A stretch of 64,000 nucleotides of DNA, from positions 12,652,980 through 12,716,979 of the forward strand of contig OZ037771.1 in NCBI GenBank assembly GCA_964035545.1, written 5' to 3'. The notes beneath the pieces were generated by a model. The model saw only the letters and a program-made list of their open reading frames with translations, did no database searches and had not been told where the DNA came from. Position 1 is the first letter of the stretch. Each line of letters begins with the position of its first letter. A program made the position numbers and the translations under genes. This DNA is from Bugula neritina. Its lineage: Eukaryota > Bryozoa > Gymnolaemata > Cheilostomatida > Bugulidae. Shown here piece after piece: positions 21,913-34,999 of this stretch.

Positions 21913-24900
21913 TTATAATATATCGAGAGATATTCTCCTCCGAATTGCCTGTAAATTAAAGAGAACACATTCTACTGTTTGCAGTGAGTTTGATTCACCA
22001 CCCCACCCGACTCATTACAAGGCTAGACTGAGAACTGAGTCTACAAAGAACTGACTACACAAGACAGAACTGCATATCATAACGAATACAAAACTAGTCT
22101 AAGCAAGCAAACATGAAGATAAACAATAAAATGTCACCATAAAAATGTCACAACATGTCACAACATGACACAACATGTCACAAATAGATGCTAAGTGCTA
22201 ACACACAGGGCGGGGGGGGGGGGGGAGAGGGGGGATTTCTCATTCTCGTATACTAAGTAACATCAAATAAATTAAATAATAAATATTCAACAAAAAAACA
22301 AAAACAAACACATGTTTTTTACTGACGAGTATTTCAACGGGTGATAACTGCTAACAAGTGCTATTGGCGACTGAAAATTTCCACTTTTATTAGAGTTGAT
22401 GTCAAGCATTGGCCCTGAGTTTATACAGCACAGCACGTGTAGAGAAACTTCCGTAGAAGGCGGCACAAACTTACGTCAGACGACGAGGAAGATGGCAGTC
22501 CAGTGGGGGTCAGGTCCAAGACAGCGTTGCAGTGGAATCCCACGTTAGTCAGCACCAACAGGTACTCACAGAGGCTGAACATGGAGTAGACTACAAGAGA
22601 GTGAAATCTTGTCATCTCAACAAAACATGTTATCATATCATAAATAGCTTCTTGATAAGACCGGTTCTGTTTACTAACTGGACCAGTTCTGTCTACTAAC
22701 TGGACCAGCCCGGGTTTTCTAACAGGACCGGTTCTGTCTACTAACAGGACCGGTTCTGTCTACTAACAGAAGCAGTTCTGTCTACTAACAGGACCAGCTC
22801 TGTCTACTAACAGGACCAGTTCTGTCTACTAACTGGACCAGTTCTGTCTACTAACAGGACCAGTTCTGTCTACTAATAGGACCAGTTCTGTCTACTAACA
22901 GGACCAGTTCTGTCTACTAACTGGACCAGCTCTGTCTACTAACAGGACCGGTTCTGTCTACTAACTGGACCAGCTTTGTCTACTAACAGGACCAGCTCTG
23001 TCTACTAACTGGACCAGTTCTGTCTACTAACTGGACCAGTTCTGTCTACTAACAGGACCAGTTCTGTCTACTAACTGGACCAGTTCTGTCTACTAACTGG
23101 ACCAGTTCTGTCTACTAACAGGACCAGTTCTGTCTACTAACAGGACCAGTTCTGTCTACTAACAGGACCAGCTCTGTCTACTAACAGGACCAGTTCTGTC
23201 TACTAACAGGACCAGTTCTGTCTACTAACAGGACCAGTTCTGTCTACTAACTGGACCAGCTCTGTTTACTAACAGGACCAGTTCTGTCTACTAACTGGAC
23301 CAGCACATATTGGGCCTACCTGAAGGTTCACAGTAGGTATTGTGCCTCCAGTAGAAATAGGCAGCACCCAGCAGGCAGCAGAGGTAAAACATAAACAGCA
23401 TCTTCTTATATCTCAGAGAGACTCTCAGCTACAATATAATAGAGAATTCTAGAGCTTGGAGTTGTCTCTCCTCACAGATCTACCTTCTCAATAAACTGCA
23501 TTATACAACATTATGTGTTACCCAATTACTATGCATTATACAATTAATATACATTACACAACATTAAACACTCTACATTATATTACCCTGAATATATAAT
23601 GATGTCACACATGTGGAATATCCCCCCCCCCCCCCCGGACTCTTACAAGTACACTACTTTCATACTAAAACTGTTGTGACTAATTATCTGTTATTGATTA
23701 TAATCTTGGAAATAGGGAGCAGCCGTGGTCTAGAGGTTTGGGGTTTGCCTAGTAAGCACAAAGTCATGGGTTCGAAACCCCACAAAGGCCATTGCTGATG
23801 TTAGGAAGAGCATCCAGTCATAATCGTTTCTGTGTCACATATGAATAAGTCCTTAGCCTGATTTAGCAGAAAACCCCTTTTATCAAGGGGTTTCTCACAG
23901 GGATGGTGACTATAAACTTGCATGAGTTTTATAGTCTTGGACATAGATGATCAGCTAATCTGTAGAGAGAAGGCGGAGCATACCTTGTGCTGAGCCGTGT
24001 GACTATAGAGAGACATCTGTAACAGAATAGTGCCCAGCATGTACGCCACAGACGAAAAGAGAAAAGTAATGAAAGACGTCTTGTGTAGCCCTGAAAATAC
24101 AAGCAATAGCTGATAACATACAAAACTTTATAAATTCTAGTTATATTATTATATTTTTATTATTATATATTATTATTATTATATAAATATATTACATTAT
24201 TATTATATTGTATCATATTATTTAATATTAATTCTGGTTGCTTGAACACCACCAAAGTTTATAATAATAAAAGTTGTAGGAATATAAATGGACAGGTAAA
24301 AATTATAAAGGAATAGCTGTAACACTCAATGTGTGAGGTGAACATACTTTGTACTTATTATATACATGTATGTTTGTCAACTTCTAGAGGTCATTGAAAT
24401 TATATAATCACATGGAATAAAGTGTTTGCAAAGGCCACTGACCTTGCACTACCCTGTGAAGGTCATCATAAATATAATAGTAATATATAAACTAGAGTTG
24501 AATACTTTTATATAATCTGTACCCTCATGATTGCAGCTGCTGACGCTGTGTTATTGTTATTTCTAGTTGTAGTCACACTACACGATATTCCCTCTATCAA
24601 CGGTTACAACATGTTAACTTGGTGAGATTCACACACAGAGAATGTATATATTCAAGTGGGTAAATGTTAACCCAGTTAGCCTTTAGCTAAGACGTGAAGC
24701 ACCAGCACCCAGTACAACCACTCTTCATATGAGTTTATATACTATACAGGGAATACCCTAGTCGACTCTAACTAGTAGAAATGGGGATAGAAGATGGAGA
24801 GACTCATAACACTAAACTACATCTATTTATACAATTTGCAATATATCTAAAAATTATCATTAAAAATGACTAAACATAAATTTTAGCCAAATGACATAAT

Positions 24901-26293
24901 TATAATTTATAACTTACAGTTATTAGCTTAAAATAAATATTTGCTCCTCGCATATAAGAAGAGTAAATAAACTATCAACTAATTGGTAGCCTTAATTAGC
25001 AACACAGAATACTTATCTAGAGATACCTAACTGAGTAATGTGCCTTGTGTGTGAGTTTACTAGACTATGTTAAAACACACCTCATACATTCATATCATTT
25101 GAAAGAATCAGTCATCAGAAGCAGCTTTGAAATGAGAGTTCTAAAGATGAATATTTTCCATTACATCACATTATGCAATGTTTACCTGTATTTACCTGTA
25201 TATACATGTTTACCTGTATCTACCTGTACTACTGACATGTTTACCTGTATCTACCTGTACTACTGACAAGTTTACCTGTATCTACATGTATTAACCTGAA
25301 CCTATCTACCTGTATTAAAGATATTTACCGAAATCAGAAGTGGAGGTGACTAGAGTCAAGAGGAGCAAGGCTGTAATTTCTACGAAGTTAAACAGCAAGA
25401 TGATGATTATCCACGGCTGATTCACGTGTTTCCACCTGCAACAAAATATTTCTCTCAGAGACGTACTGTCTATGCGGCAGCTAATTGATACATGTGTCTG
25501 AGCTATAGCCTATCACCATGTGTCTGATACTATGAAGTACTGCTGCTCGAACGTTAATAAATTCAGCCACGAATTATTATTACGAAAAATATGTTACAGA
25601 AAGTGTATGAGAGTGAAATGCTCCGAGGTAGTACAAACCGTTCGGTGGTTCTAGTATTATAGTAAACAAGATGGCTGCAGAGAGTGAAGTATCTGCCAGG
25701 AGTGTGTAAAACGATACAATACCACCATACTGACATCTGCGGCTCCCGTGATCCTGCCGCAGCGCTTATTGATGGCAGAAAATTCCAAACCTGTAAATAT
25801 GTAACGGTACAATAGATAGTCTAACAACTGCCACTAGTGGTAATATTCAGTTTTACTAGCACTCAATCAGTAGCAACCGTAGTTGCAAGATTACTAATTG
25901 GCGGTAATAGTTATCAATATGAATATCACTCATTGTAAACATGAATTTTATTATATTAATACATGAATGTCAAATTTACTATTTAACTTTATATAGGCCT
26001 TCATTATAAATTTATTTAATATAGCGTTTAAACTTTAACATCAACACGAAATTGGAAAACAAATTAAAAAACAATCATAATGAGTTGATTACTTACTTTT
26101 AATTATGTAACTATGACAAACTAAACTTTGAAATTAAAGAATTGCCACTTACATTACAGTGAGTAGCATTTGCCTCCTCAAAATAATACCTTAAAGAATA
26201 TATCACACAGAAAAATAAACCGAACGTTGGTAAAGAAAGAACTCCTGGCCCAAACTTCTTCCAGGGAAACGTATCAATATAACTGCCTGGCAT
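21913..26293 (-). CDS. PGAP2: Post-GPI attachment to proteins factor 2 (FRAG1/DRAM/Sfk1 family)
   Basis: Golgi/ER membrane protein needed for lipid remodelling of GPI anchors. Minus-strand exons: 26293-26153, 25790-25639, 25435-25329, 24090-23984, 23428-23320, 22590-22475 and probably 21948-21913; 255 residues (human about 254). All junctions are GT-AG and phases agree. A first hydrophobic segment (about residues 18-34) is followed by the family motif EANATHC. Next come FLPSISAAAG and VWWYCIVLHTPGRY (luminal loop and TM), WIIIILLFNFVEITALLLLT, a TM with TFLFSSVAYMLG, then MLFMFYLCCLLGAAYFYWRH followed by NTYCEP, and finally YLLVLTNVGFHC. The order and spacing match PGAP2 along its length. The last donor (GTAAGT, 22474-22469) may be skipped: reading through instead gives a stop at 22423-22421. 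The last-exon assignment rests only on a good acceptor (CTCTTTAATTTACAG) and phase. Confidence 0.92.
22153..22240. repeat. ATGTCACAAC repeat and poly-G tract
   Basis: Four near-copies of a 10-11-bp CACAACATGT unit are followed by a G-rich run (about 22208-22234). On the minus strand, which is transcribed, this is poly-C. It lies in the last PGAP2 intron. Confidence 0.75.
22659..23303. repeat. 22-bp minisatellite, about 29 copies
   Basis: Unit GGACCAGTTCTGTCTACTAA plus CA or CT, with variants (CAGCTCTG, CGGTTCTG, AACTGG/AACAGG). It fills most of the PGAP2 intron 22591-23319 and stops only about 17 bp from the exon edge. Confidence 0.97.
23622..23636. repeat. Poly-C run
   Basis: Uninterrupted C run of about 15 in the PGAP2 intron 23429-23983; prone to length error in sequencing. 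Confidence 0.8.
23715..23930 (+). mobile_element. tRNA-derived SINE, copy 3
   Basis: Same family as 2191-2404, plus orientation, with B-box GGTTCGAAACC. A 15-bp target duplication with two mismatches flanks it (23700-23714 and 23931-23945). It is antisense to PGAP2 in an intron, and its 3' flank is about 40 bp from the exon at 23984. Confidence 0.9.
24140..24232. repeat. ATT-rich microsatellite
   Basis: Imperfect (TTA)n/(TAT)n tract in the PGAP2 intron 24091-25328. Confidence 0.8.
25177..25313. repeat. Degenerate TTTACCTGTATCTACCTGTA tandem repeat
   Basis: Several 7- to 31-bp repeats built from ACCTGTA, ending about 15 bp from the PGAP2 donor at 25328. On the coding strand the motif reads TACAGGTA, which contains both AG and GTA. 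Confidence 0.75.
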
Positions 26294-27998
26294 CTTTAGT
26301 CCTCACGTCACATTTGGAATTTTCGAAATTAAAAAACTGAGTGAATAGTAATTGTAACAATAAGACGCCAACTTTGGGCAGACTATTAATTAATGAGTGT
26401 AATTTACTTCACTACTCCACCCTTCCCGTTTTTAACCTCGGTTGTGTTGTATTCTTTCTCGCAACAGCTAATAAGTTTTAAACTGTTAATAATAGGCAAC
26501 TGTTTTACGTTTTAATTTCAACGTACAATTAGCGTGCATGCATTCACATACCGGACTGTGCTTTTTAAAATTGCAGTGGTGTTTCCGATAATACACTAAA
26601 CTGTCGGCCAAATACCTTCGTACGATCGAGTTATTTTCCGAATTAGTCTAACAACGACATACAATCGCCATGACAATGACCTTGCAGAAACTACTTTCGT
26701 TTTCGTGCTCGACTCCTCACCGTGGATGCGAATCCGATTCCTATTTTGTAACATCAGTTACAGTATGTACAATATGCTTGGTTTTTTTTCTAAAATTATC
26801 ATTATTAATTTGGTTTAAATTAATTCAATTTGCATAAAATATTTCAAGACACCATTGACATTAACTTCCTGAAATCGTGGATTCTATAACTGTGACTATG
26901 AGCTTATAAATTTATCATCGTGACTTAGAATTCTATTGTTTAAAATGTGCACTCACTCACTCACTTGTTCCCAGTGAGTGTCTATGTTGACTTAAAACAA
27001 GTATTTGTATGGTAAATAATTTTTAACATTTACAATTATTGATACTAGTATAACTGTAAAAGTGCACAAGACTATGACATAAACTATAGCAAATATTGTT
27101 AATAGATTAATTATATACTTATACTTATAACATTTTGAAAATTAAAATTGATACAATGTAATTCTAATTGTCGCAGCTGATAGCAAAGTTATGTTAAATT
27201 GTTTTATTTTATATATAATTTTGTTATAGCTTCAGTGAAAGTCGCTACTATGTTTGTTATTGGTAATTACTATTCTTGTAATTGCCATTATTTTATTTGA
27301 TAATGGTCATAGAATGCTCATCAGTTTGTGATTTAAAAAAAATATCAAACTACAAGTTTGAAACAACAAGTTAAAAGTTTTTTTTTCTTTAAAAAAAACT
27401 TGTTTTCACATAATAATGACTAGAGACCAATGCACTTGTCAGTTGTAATTATGGTTACAATATTACCTTTGTAATCTTCAGATCCAGTCAATAATCATCA
27501 TTTCCCATTTACTGTCATTTAGAAAACTTTAATATTTAATTTTATGCTTGTAAACATTGATTCAATTGTAGAAAATACCCAAGTGTTCAATCATTGGTTT
27601 TTGTCAAAATGAAAACACTGTTGATTGGTTCTCTTTGATTAGAAGCTTCAGTTTTGAAACCATCGCTGCTCTTATTGGTACTTTTATGAATTAGTATTTT
27701 ATTTAGAATTCATGTTTGTTAAATAAATATTTAACTTTTTTACATGTGAGTTTTTTTTCTGGATGATGTAACTTATTTAATTACCCAGAGGTGAGCTGAC
27801 TTTGTATACTCTCTTCTCACCCTCTAAACAGAGTATATATTCATATACAACATAAATACAGTTATATTTGCCTTTTCAATGTAGTATATATAATATTATT
27901 TACTGTATATGCAATTGATTTTGATCTGCATATAACTACAACATTTTTTTTGTTTTAGTTTAAACTAGTTTGTCATATTTCTAATCACACCTCTTTTA
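26294..27998. other. Head-to-head intergenic region, PGAP2 and ankyrin/death gene
   Basis: 1.7 kb between two divergent start codons. AT-rich; includes CACTCACTCACTCACTTG with an inverted CAGTGAGTG near 26946-26980. Promoters of both genes must lie here, but no specific element is clear. Confidence 0.5.
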
Positions 27999-30900
27999 AT
28001 GGAGACAAGATACTGCGACAAGTTTCGTCCTGTTGTAAGTTTGCGCTGCTACGTGAATTAGCATAAGTTGAAGAATATAATTCTTATAGCATTTGACAGA
28101 TACATTTGTACACTTTTAGATTCTCAAGTGGAATATTTTGTTTGTATTCATTGTTCGTTCATATTGGTAGAAATTGAAATTAGTGTCTGACAAATTGTAG
28201 CAATTGAATTAAAAAATATTATTGTTTGCAGTATTGTACTTTTCATGTTCAGTTTATAACATTGTTTCACTGATCATGTTGATTAATTTTTTTTAAGGAT
28301 GAAGATGCATACTTGAGAGATTTTATTCGGGCTGTAGAGCATAAAGACTTGTCTTACATAAAGTTTATTGTTCCAATTATCAAAGTGAGTTTAAATTTTT
28401 CATTTTGTTAAGCCAAATTGAAAATTTAAAATCAACTTGTTAACACACCCATTCCCACACACACACACGCACACACACACACACACACGCACGCACGCAC
28501 GCACACACACACACACTAACAACAAACATTTGCAGTGGTCAATAATAAACAACATACAATTAGACAAAATCTAGTATTAATCAGCTGTAATTGACATTTC
28601 TAAGTATTCGACACTCTGCCTTTTAGTTTTTGTGATGAAATTCATTTAAAAGTAATTAACATGGCTGCTATGTTCATAGATTATTATAGGTTAAGTTTTG
28701 CTGCACATAACCTAATAAGTACTTTGAAATGACATCACAGCTACTGGTAACACTTTGTTTCAGGACCAACAGAAGGAAGTGTGCACGTCCATTGATCAGT
28801 GTGGTCACTATCTAGAGTTGAGTAAAGAAGACAGCTACAAATATGACAAAGTTCTGGCTCACGGGCTGTTGTTGTCGTCGCACCATGGCAACCTAGATAT
28901 AACAAATTACCTCCTGGAACAAGGAGCTTTGATCAGTTATCAAAATGAGGTACAGTTTAACCAGTCGACTTTGTTCGAACTTTACTTTAGTTTTTTACCT
29001 TCAAAGCTTAAATTAAGCGACTCCATCATTATAAAATATATGCCACATCGTTTGTTTGAAATTAATGCTGTAAAATCTTTTCTCTGGTAATTATTCTTAT
29101 TAAGCATATTTTAGAAGGTATTTTACCATAATTACAAAGCAGGGAGTTGTCTTGCCTTGAGTGGTTTTTGTTTATATTTTAAATTACCTATAAATCCTAC
29201 ACAAGGTAATTTATTTTACCTGCCTGTGATAAACATGACTTGTGTATATGTGAGGAGTTATGTTCTCTTACTCTATATTTAGTCAGGTGACACGGCACTC
29301 ATCAAAGCGTGTGAAAGAGGTCACACTGAGGTGGTCAAGACTCTGTTGGCTCATGGAGCTGACATCAACCAGACCAACCTGGTGGGCTCCAGCGCTCTGC
29401 AGTGGGTGTCCAGGACTCATTGTGATAAGAGATTTGAAACAGTGAAGCTTCTACTCAGCTACGGTGATATCCAAGTTGATCTCAAATCTCACAAGGTTAA
29501 AGGTTATTTCCTGTTTTAGCAGATGTTGAAAAAATAATTTGTCAGCTTGAGAGTTATGGACTTAAAAAAACTAATATTTTCTGCATTTTTGTCTGTCTGT
29601 TTGTCAGAATTCGGTTCTTATTTCTTAGCCAGTAATTATAGAGAGAGCTAAAGAATAATAGCAGTTGTTGTACTTATGTCATAGAGACTATACAGGTGAA
29701 TGTATGAAAGCTGTCAAAGTTGTCTCTACATTGCGACATATTTTCATCTTTGTTTGCTGACCAAATAGGTCAGCATTTAACTCACTGACAGTTTCAGGTG
29801 GTGGATTAATACAGACTGCTGCCACAACAAGCAATGAATAGGATTATCTCTTAAAACTTGCACAATTTTTCTGTAGTTATCATCTTTTTATTACAGAAAA
29901 GTCGTACGGCCCTGCACTGTGCTGCGGAAAGCGACGAAACAGGTGTAATATGCAGAGATCTTCTTGACAAACTGGCTACAGTTAACATTCAAGACATCGA
30001 GGGGATGACTCCCTTACATCTCGCTGCCTTTCGAGGTTTAGACATCAATGTGCAGTTGCTCATACAGTACGGAGCTCATATCAACATCCAAACTCACAAG
30101 GTGTGTGTTTTACTCCTTTATATGATTCACAAGACTCTTCTAAAAATAGAATTGTTTAAACTTTCAAGCATTTTGTATAACAGAATGATGGTTTAGACTT
30201 CAATCTGAAAAGTTAGCCATGCAAAGTAATTAAATAATTTTAGACATTTTAAGAGTTCACAATTTTTTGCAATTATTATAAAAATTTTAAGAAAAGTTGT
30301 TACTAACTGCATTTTCTTTCATTTGCATTATGCGAATGGATGCTCGTACGATGAATTTGAGGTTGCAGTTTGTGTGAACTTGTGGTTGTGGTTTCATTTG
30401 GATACAACTGTTTCCAAACATTGAAAGAAAAATTAATTCACATAATGCAAAGCTTGCAAACATAGTGATTACAATATGTGGCAGAGCATGGCGTAGCTAA
30501 TCATGAGTTAGTATTCTTTTATAAAATTAAACGATTACAGTTTGGACTAACAGCACTACACATAGCGATGAGGGAAGGACATTTCAACACTGTGAAGTTG
30601 CTGTTGGTCGCAGGAGCCGACCTTGACATTCAAGACTCGGTGAGTCGGCATTTGAATTCTTAGATCAACACAGTTATTCTATTCTCAGATTAACACAGTT
30701 ATTCTATTTTGAATTCCATTGACCTCTATGGTTGGTATATATTGTAGTGTGGACAGAAAGCACTGGAGAGGATGAAGACGTATGCTAAGTTATCTAGCAA
30801 GTATGAGTATAGTTTGATAGAGGAGTATATAGCAGAATATCAGGATGAGATCAAGACCACTGAGGTACGTATCACCTATACTACTGCTGTCCTTATTGCT

Positions 30901-31968
30901 ATTACAATTTGCTGTTATTCAAAGCAGTATCAACATTGGAGTTGTCATCTTATTTTAAAGTTGCACTTATCATGGAGTTATCATCACATCTTATACTGAA
31001 TGATTCTATTTTTAAAATGAATAGCCTAAGGTTACAAAATATAAAATTTTACGATTGTAGATTTCTTGAGCTAAAAGTGTACTGGTTTTATTATCTGTTC
31101 ATTTATATTTTTTTATAACAACTTTACTATTTTTATTTTTGTCCTTGAACTTGGTAGAGTCGCCGACTAGAAAATGCCGCCAGTGTCCTCTGTGAGCTTA
31201 TACCAGATATTGACAAAGGCTATTCCCTCTTTCAAGAGTTATTACACAGGTTTGGTTATTCGTGTTAATCTAGAATTTACAACTTAGTATGAAAGTTTAT
31301 TTTATAAACAAATAAATTAAAACTCAAATATCAGACAGTCAGCTAGCAAGTTTTCAAGTTGGAATAAAGTTTTGAGTTTTTCTAAGCAGCTTTTTTGTAA
31401 GTAGATTTATTTATGTTACAACTTGACTTTAAAATTACTTTGGGACTAAGCTACATTCATTGCCATGTAATTCACATTTATTTCATTGTAAAGATAACAT
31501 GGAAAGTTTTGGCAAAAATTAGCTTGTATATATATAGTTGTTTTGTAAACAGTTACAACAGTTGATGTCTATTATTGTATTTGACTAGTAAAACTACAAA
31601 GAACTAGTAGCTGTGATTCACTCTGTAGTTGTTGTTTTGGTGCTGCAGTAAAGGTAACGATGACATCATAGACGGTCACATAGCCAGTATACCGTTGAGG
31701 AGCAGTGAAGTCAGTCTGTCTGTTCTGTCTCTCCATCTGCTGCACGTCTGGATGTCTAAGTACAAGCAGACGGCAACATTCTGGATACTGATGAGAGCCC
31801 TTAGAGATCATGGTATGCCTTCATTAGCTGGTGAGTTCTATAGTTAGAGATCTTTGGTGGTAGATCATTGATCAGTTGTGTATTTTATTAACCACAAATT
31901 TACTTTACTGGTTTTTATTTTTGTTTGCAGACAAGATAATTGATCAGTTTTGGCGAGAAGATTTTTAA
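27999..31968 (+). CDS. Ankyrin-repeat protein with C-terminal death domain (ANKDD1-like)
   Basis: Ten exons: 27999-28034, 28298-28384, 28764-28949, 29283-29495, 29897-30100, 30541-30639, 30748-30864, 31158-31249, 31649-31830, 31931-31968; 417 residues. The first seven exons are all phase 0. About six ankyrin repeats cover residues 70-280, with typical pieces GDTALIKACERGHTEVVKTL, LAHGADIN, GMTPLHLAAFRG and GLTALHIAMREGHFNTVKLL. A charged helical linker (about 276-325) precedes a C-terminal helical part that reads as the end of a death domain: SLHLLHVWMSKYKQTATFWI, then LMRALRDHGMPSLADKIID. Ankyrin plus C-terminal death domain is the ANKDD1A/B layout, hence the call; orthology is not shown. 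The early half of the death domain is weakly conserved. No enzymatic motif; a cytosolic adaptor role is inferred. A poly(A) signal lies at 32436-32441. Confidence 0.85.
28450..28515. repeat. (CA)n/(CGCA)n microsatellite
   Basis: CACACA and CACGCA runs in the second intron of the ankyrin/death gene. Confidence 0.95.
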
Positions 31969-32652
31969 AGCCTCAACAACCGAGAAATATTTCCACATTA
32001 CAAGATTGATTTCCATCATAGACTTAGATATGCTATGAAACCTACTGCTATTTACTTACATTTTAGTTTTCTGCCGGCTTTACTCAAACAGGTGTAAATT
32101 AAGTCCTTTTTCTATTTCTTCCGTATAAGCTCAATTGTTATAGCCTTGTTTTAAAGCCTCTATTGGTCTATATTTGTATGTTTATACCTACTTTATCAAC
32201 ATGTCTAGTTTTCTTATCTTTTTTCATATATATATTATTATATTGTAATTCTGTAACTTGTACAATGTAAATATAGGCTAACGAATAGATATACTTACAA
32301 TCTGTGTAGTCACTAAAACACGCTCTAGAGTCTAGACTGTGCTCTGCTCACAGAGTTGTCTGCCCAAAGTCCTCTACTTGAAGCATTTGAAAAAATGGTT
32401 CAGTCTTCAATATGAAAATGTGTTCACTTTTAATGAATAAATCCTTAAATTTGCAGAAATTTACATAGCAATATTATTTTTTGGAAAGTGTGGCTGATAA
32501 ATAAAGGAGGTGTTATTGAGGTGGGTGCAAGTTTGGAGAAAGCCTAGACCAATACCTACCATGTTAAAACCTCCAAACAGAGGGAGATAATTCTAATGTA
32601 AGAAATACAGCGAAACATATTATAGTGCATATATATATTTATGTATACATAT

Positions 32653-32663
32653 TTGTGTGTGTG

Positions 32664-32723
<60 letters not shown>

Positions 32724-32733
32724 TGTGTGTGTC
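32653..32733. repeat. (GT)n(GCGT)n microsatellite
   Basis: Alternating GTGT and GCGT tract of about 80 bp, a potential Z-DNA former. Confidence 0.97.
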
Positions 32734-33017
32734 ATTGTTCAAAGCACAAAGCTTCTGTAATGTTAGGTAAAATCAGGCTATCAATATTAAATATGTTGCT
32801 GCAAAGAGTTTCTCTATATACTCTGTCTCTTTACTCTTACACTAACCTCTATACTCTGTATACACCACCATGCAATCGTTTGATCCTCTCACAATAACTT
32901 TTTAGGATGTACATGTAGAATAAAAGATAGCATTTTTTATTCTACATGTAGGTCCTGAAGTCTATCCTCATCTGACTTTTGTGGATGCTAGTTTCTTTTT
33001 TCCATAACATATTTTTA

Positions 33018-33120
33018 GCATTTTGTTTTCTCTTTCTATCTTTTTTCTCTTCTCTCCCTCCCTCCTTTCCCTCCCCCTTCCCCCCCCCCCTCTCTCTCCC
33101 TCTTTCTCTCTCTCTCCAAG
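33018..33120. repeat. Polypyrimidine (CT-rich) tract
   Basis: Nearly pure C/T strand of about 100 bp including a C10-type run. Confidence 0.95.
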
Positions 33121-33522
33121 TTTATTCCATTTATGTAGAGTTGCCTTTTCTCTGCCAGTACAAGATACTCGGCTCTATCTAGTGTTATCCTGTATCCATC
33201 AGATTTCACTGCTGCCATGTTTCCCTACAATACAGGCATATCTCTATGTTATTTGTTGGTTAATGTTTGGCTCCTACAATACTCGTCATCCTGTATTCAC
33301 ATGTAACAACTGTAAAGTTGTACAGGGAACACCTCCAGCTAATCTACAATCTAATGCAGTATCACCAGCTTCCTATCTCTGACTCATCTCATTACTAGCG
33401 TCCAACCATTGGGATAGTCAAACATTAGGTATCTCTCTGTTGTAAACAACCTGTTGTAGTCGGATATCGAAGTTGGCTGCAGGAATTATTCACTCCTTAT
33501 AAATTTTGATCTCAACTGAAGC

Positions 33523-34958
33523 ATGCATATCGCCGTTTGTCATACTTCAAGATGTCTTCTGATCTTTGCATGGCTTCTAAGCAGTGGTAAGTGGAGAGGT
33601 TTATGATTGTAGCTTTTTCTTGTGTTAACACTACATATGTGCAGCTCTGTATAAATATATGTAAACACAGAGTTAGTTATTTTGCTACATGAAAGGTGCA
33701 TGATGAGTTCATGAATAACAATTACTAAAACATTGGCCATTGTATTAATATAAAGATTTCAGTTTCAAATCTTATTTCAAAGCACAGCTGAAACTACACA
33801 AAAACCTTTCCCCAGTTTTATGCAAAATGTTTTTACATTGCCCTTTTAGTTTGGCTGGACATATGAGTAAGCCAGCCTCATCTCTACTTTTTGTATGGCA
33901 GAACTTCTGCTTGTATAGTTTCCATCGATGAATTGGCCATTCCAGTGACATTCTATTTCAATGGTTTACATGCTTTGAGTTGCAGCAAACACAGTTGAAA
34001 GTCTAGAGTGCTACCAATGTCGAGGTAGCTTCAACTCCACATGTTACAAGGCATCAACCTCCAGTCACCTGCTACAGCAGCTGAAGTCTCAAGGTCAAAC
34101 TGCTCAGTGTCCAGCTGACAGCAAGTGCGCTGTCTCCACACAAACCTATGCTAATGGCCAGGGAAGTATAAGAAGGTAAACTAATGTGGCAAAATTCGAT
34201 ACTTTGCAAGTACCGTTGTGTGGAAAGATGTTAATCTTGCCCAATATTGATAGTTGATTTCCCTTAAATTAATCTAAAATGTGAGCGGACAACTCATTTT
34301 TTTACACCTGCTGAAAAGAATTTGAACTTTACTGAAAAATTTAGTTTTTGCACTCTATCAGCTCCAATAGGGTTTAGACTGCATGTGATGCAACATTTTT
34401 ATTGCCTAATTTCCTCCGAAAATACCTCAGATTATGCTGTGGTTAGGGCTTAAGAAATAACCTCTTTTAATTTACAAGTATAATTCAAGAATTATTCCAA
34501 TTAATTTCTAAATCTTAGAGTAAAAGTGAATAATAATATTATGCTAATCAAGAAGTGAGTGACAACCAGCTGTGCTAAACACATATTCTGCAGACGTAAC
34601 AGAACAACGTCTGCTAATGACTACTTATATAACGATAAGGCAGCAATTAAGGAATCTTTCATCTATAACACCTGAGTTGGTGTTATTATCTTAAGGATCT
34701 ACATAACATTATTAAGATATTTGCCTCATTGCAGCAGATATAAACTATGTATTACTAATTGTTTACATTTTCAGGTCATGTGACAACCTACACAAAGATG
34801 GCTGTCGAGTAGTTGAACGAGTACTAGGATACAAGGAAGAGCTGTGCGTCTGTTCCGACACTCTGTGCAATACGTCAACACGACTTTCCTACAGAGCAAA
34901 CTTCATTATGTTGATTGGTGCATTGTTAGCTGCTACCTCGTATTTACTAGCGCTGTGA
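33523..34958 (+). CDS. Ly6/uPAR-type (three-finger) GPI-anchored surface protein A
   Basis: Three exons: 33523-33586, 33986-34175, 34775-34958; 145 residues. Exon 1 codes a signal peptide (hydrophobic CLLIFAWLLSS); this frame is preferred over the alternative ATG at about 33551 because it gives the signal sequence and the right phase. The mature part has the Ly6 cysteine pattern: LECYQC, then Cys in STCYK, AQCPADSKC, SCDN and DGCRV, and the closing CVCSDTLCN. A hydrophobic C-terminal end (FIMLIGALLAATSYLLAL) without a basic tail fits a GPI-attachment signal. A poly(A) signal AATAAA sits at 34984-34989, only 26 nt after the stop. The family includes receptors and modulators of channels; ligand and role are unknown. 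A membrane-anchored member, not a secreted toxin type. Confidence 0.88.
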
Positions 34959-34999
34959 CTGTCTAGTATATTTTGTTAGATTCAATAAAGTTTATTTAA

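Larger units (their letters stand above)
31969..33522. other. 3' region of the ankyrin gene and intergenic spacer
   Basis: Probable 3'UTR to about 32460 (AATAAA at 32436-32441, another near 32497), then a GT/GCGT microsatellite and a polypyrimidine tract. No gene recognised. Confidence 0.55.

Noticed and set aside
22659-23303. Regular repeats that look like a CRISPR array
   Set aside because: 22-bp units follow each other with no unique spacers, and this is an animal intron; it is a minisatellite. The same applies to 51158-51477.
33551-33590. Alternative start giving MSSDLCMASKQW for Ly6 gene A
   Set aside because: No signal peptide and wrong phase for exon 2; the frame from 33523 gives both.
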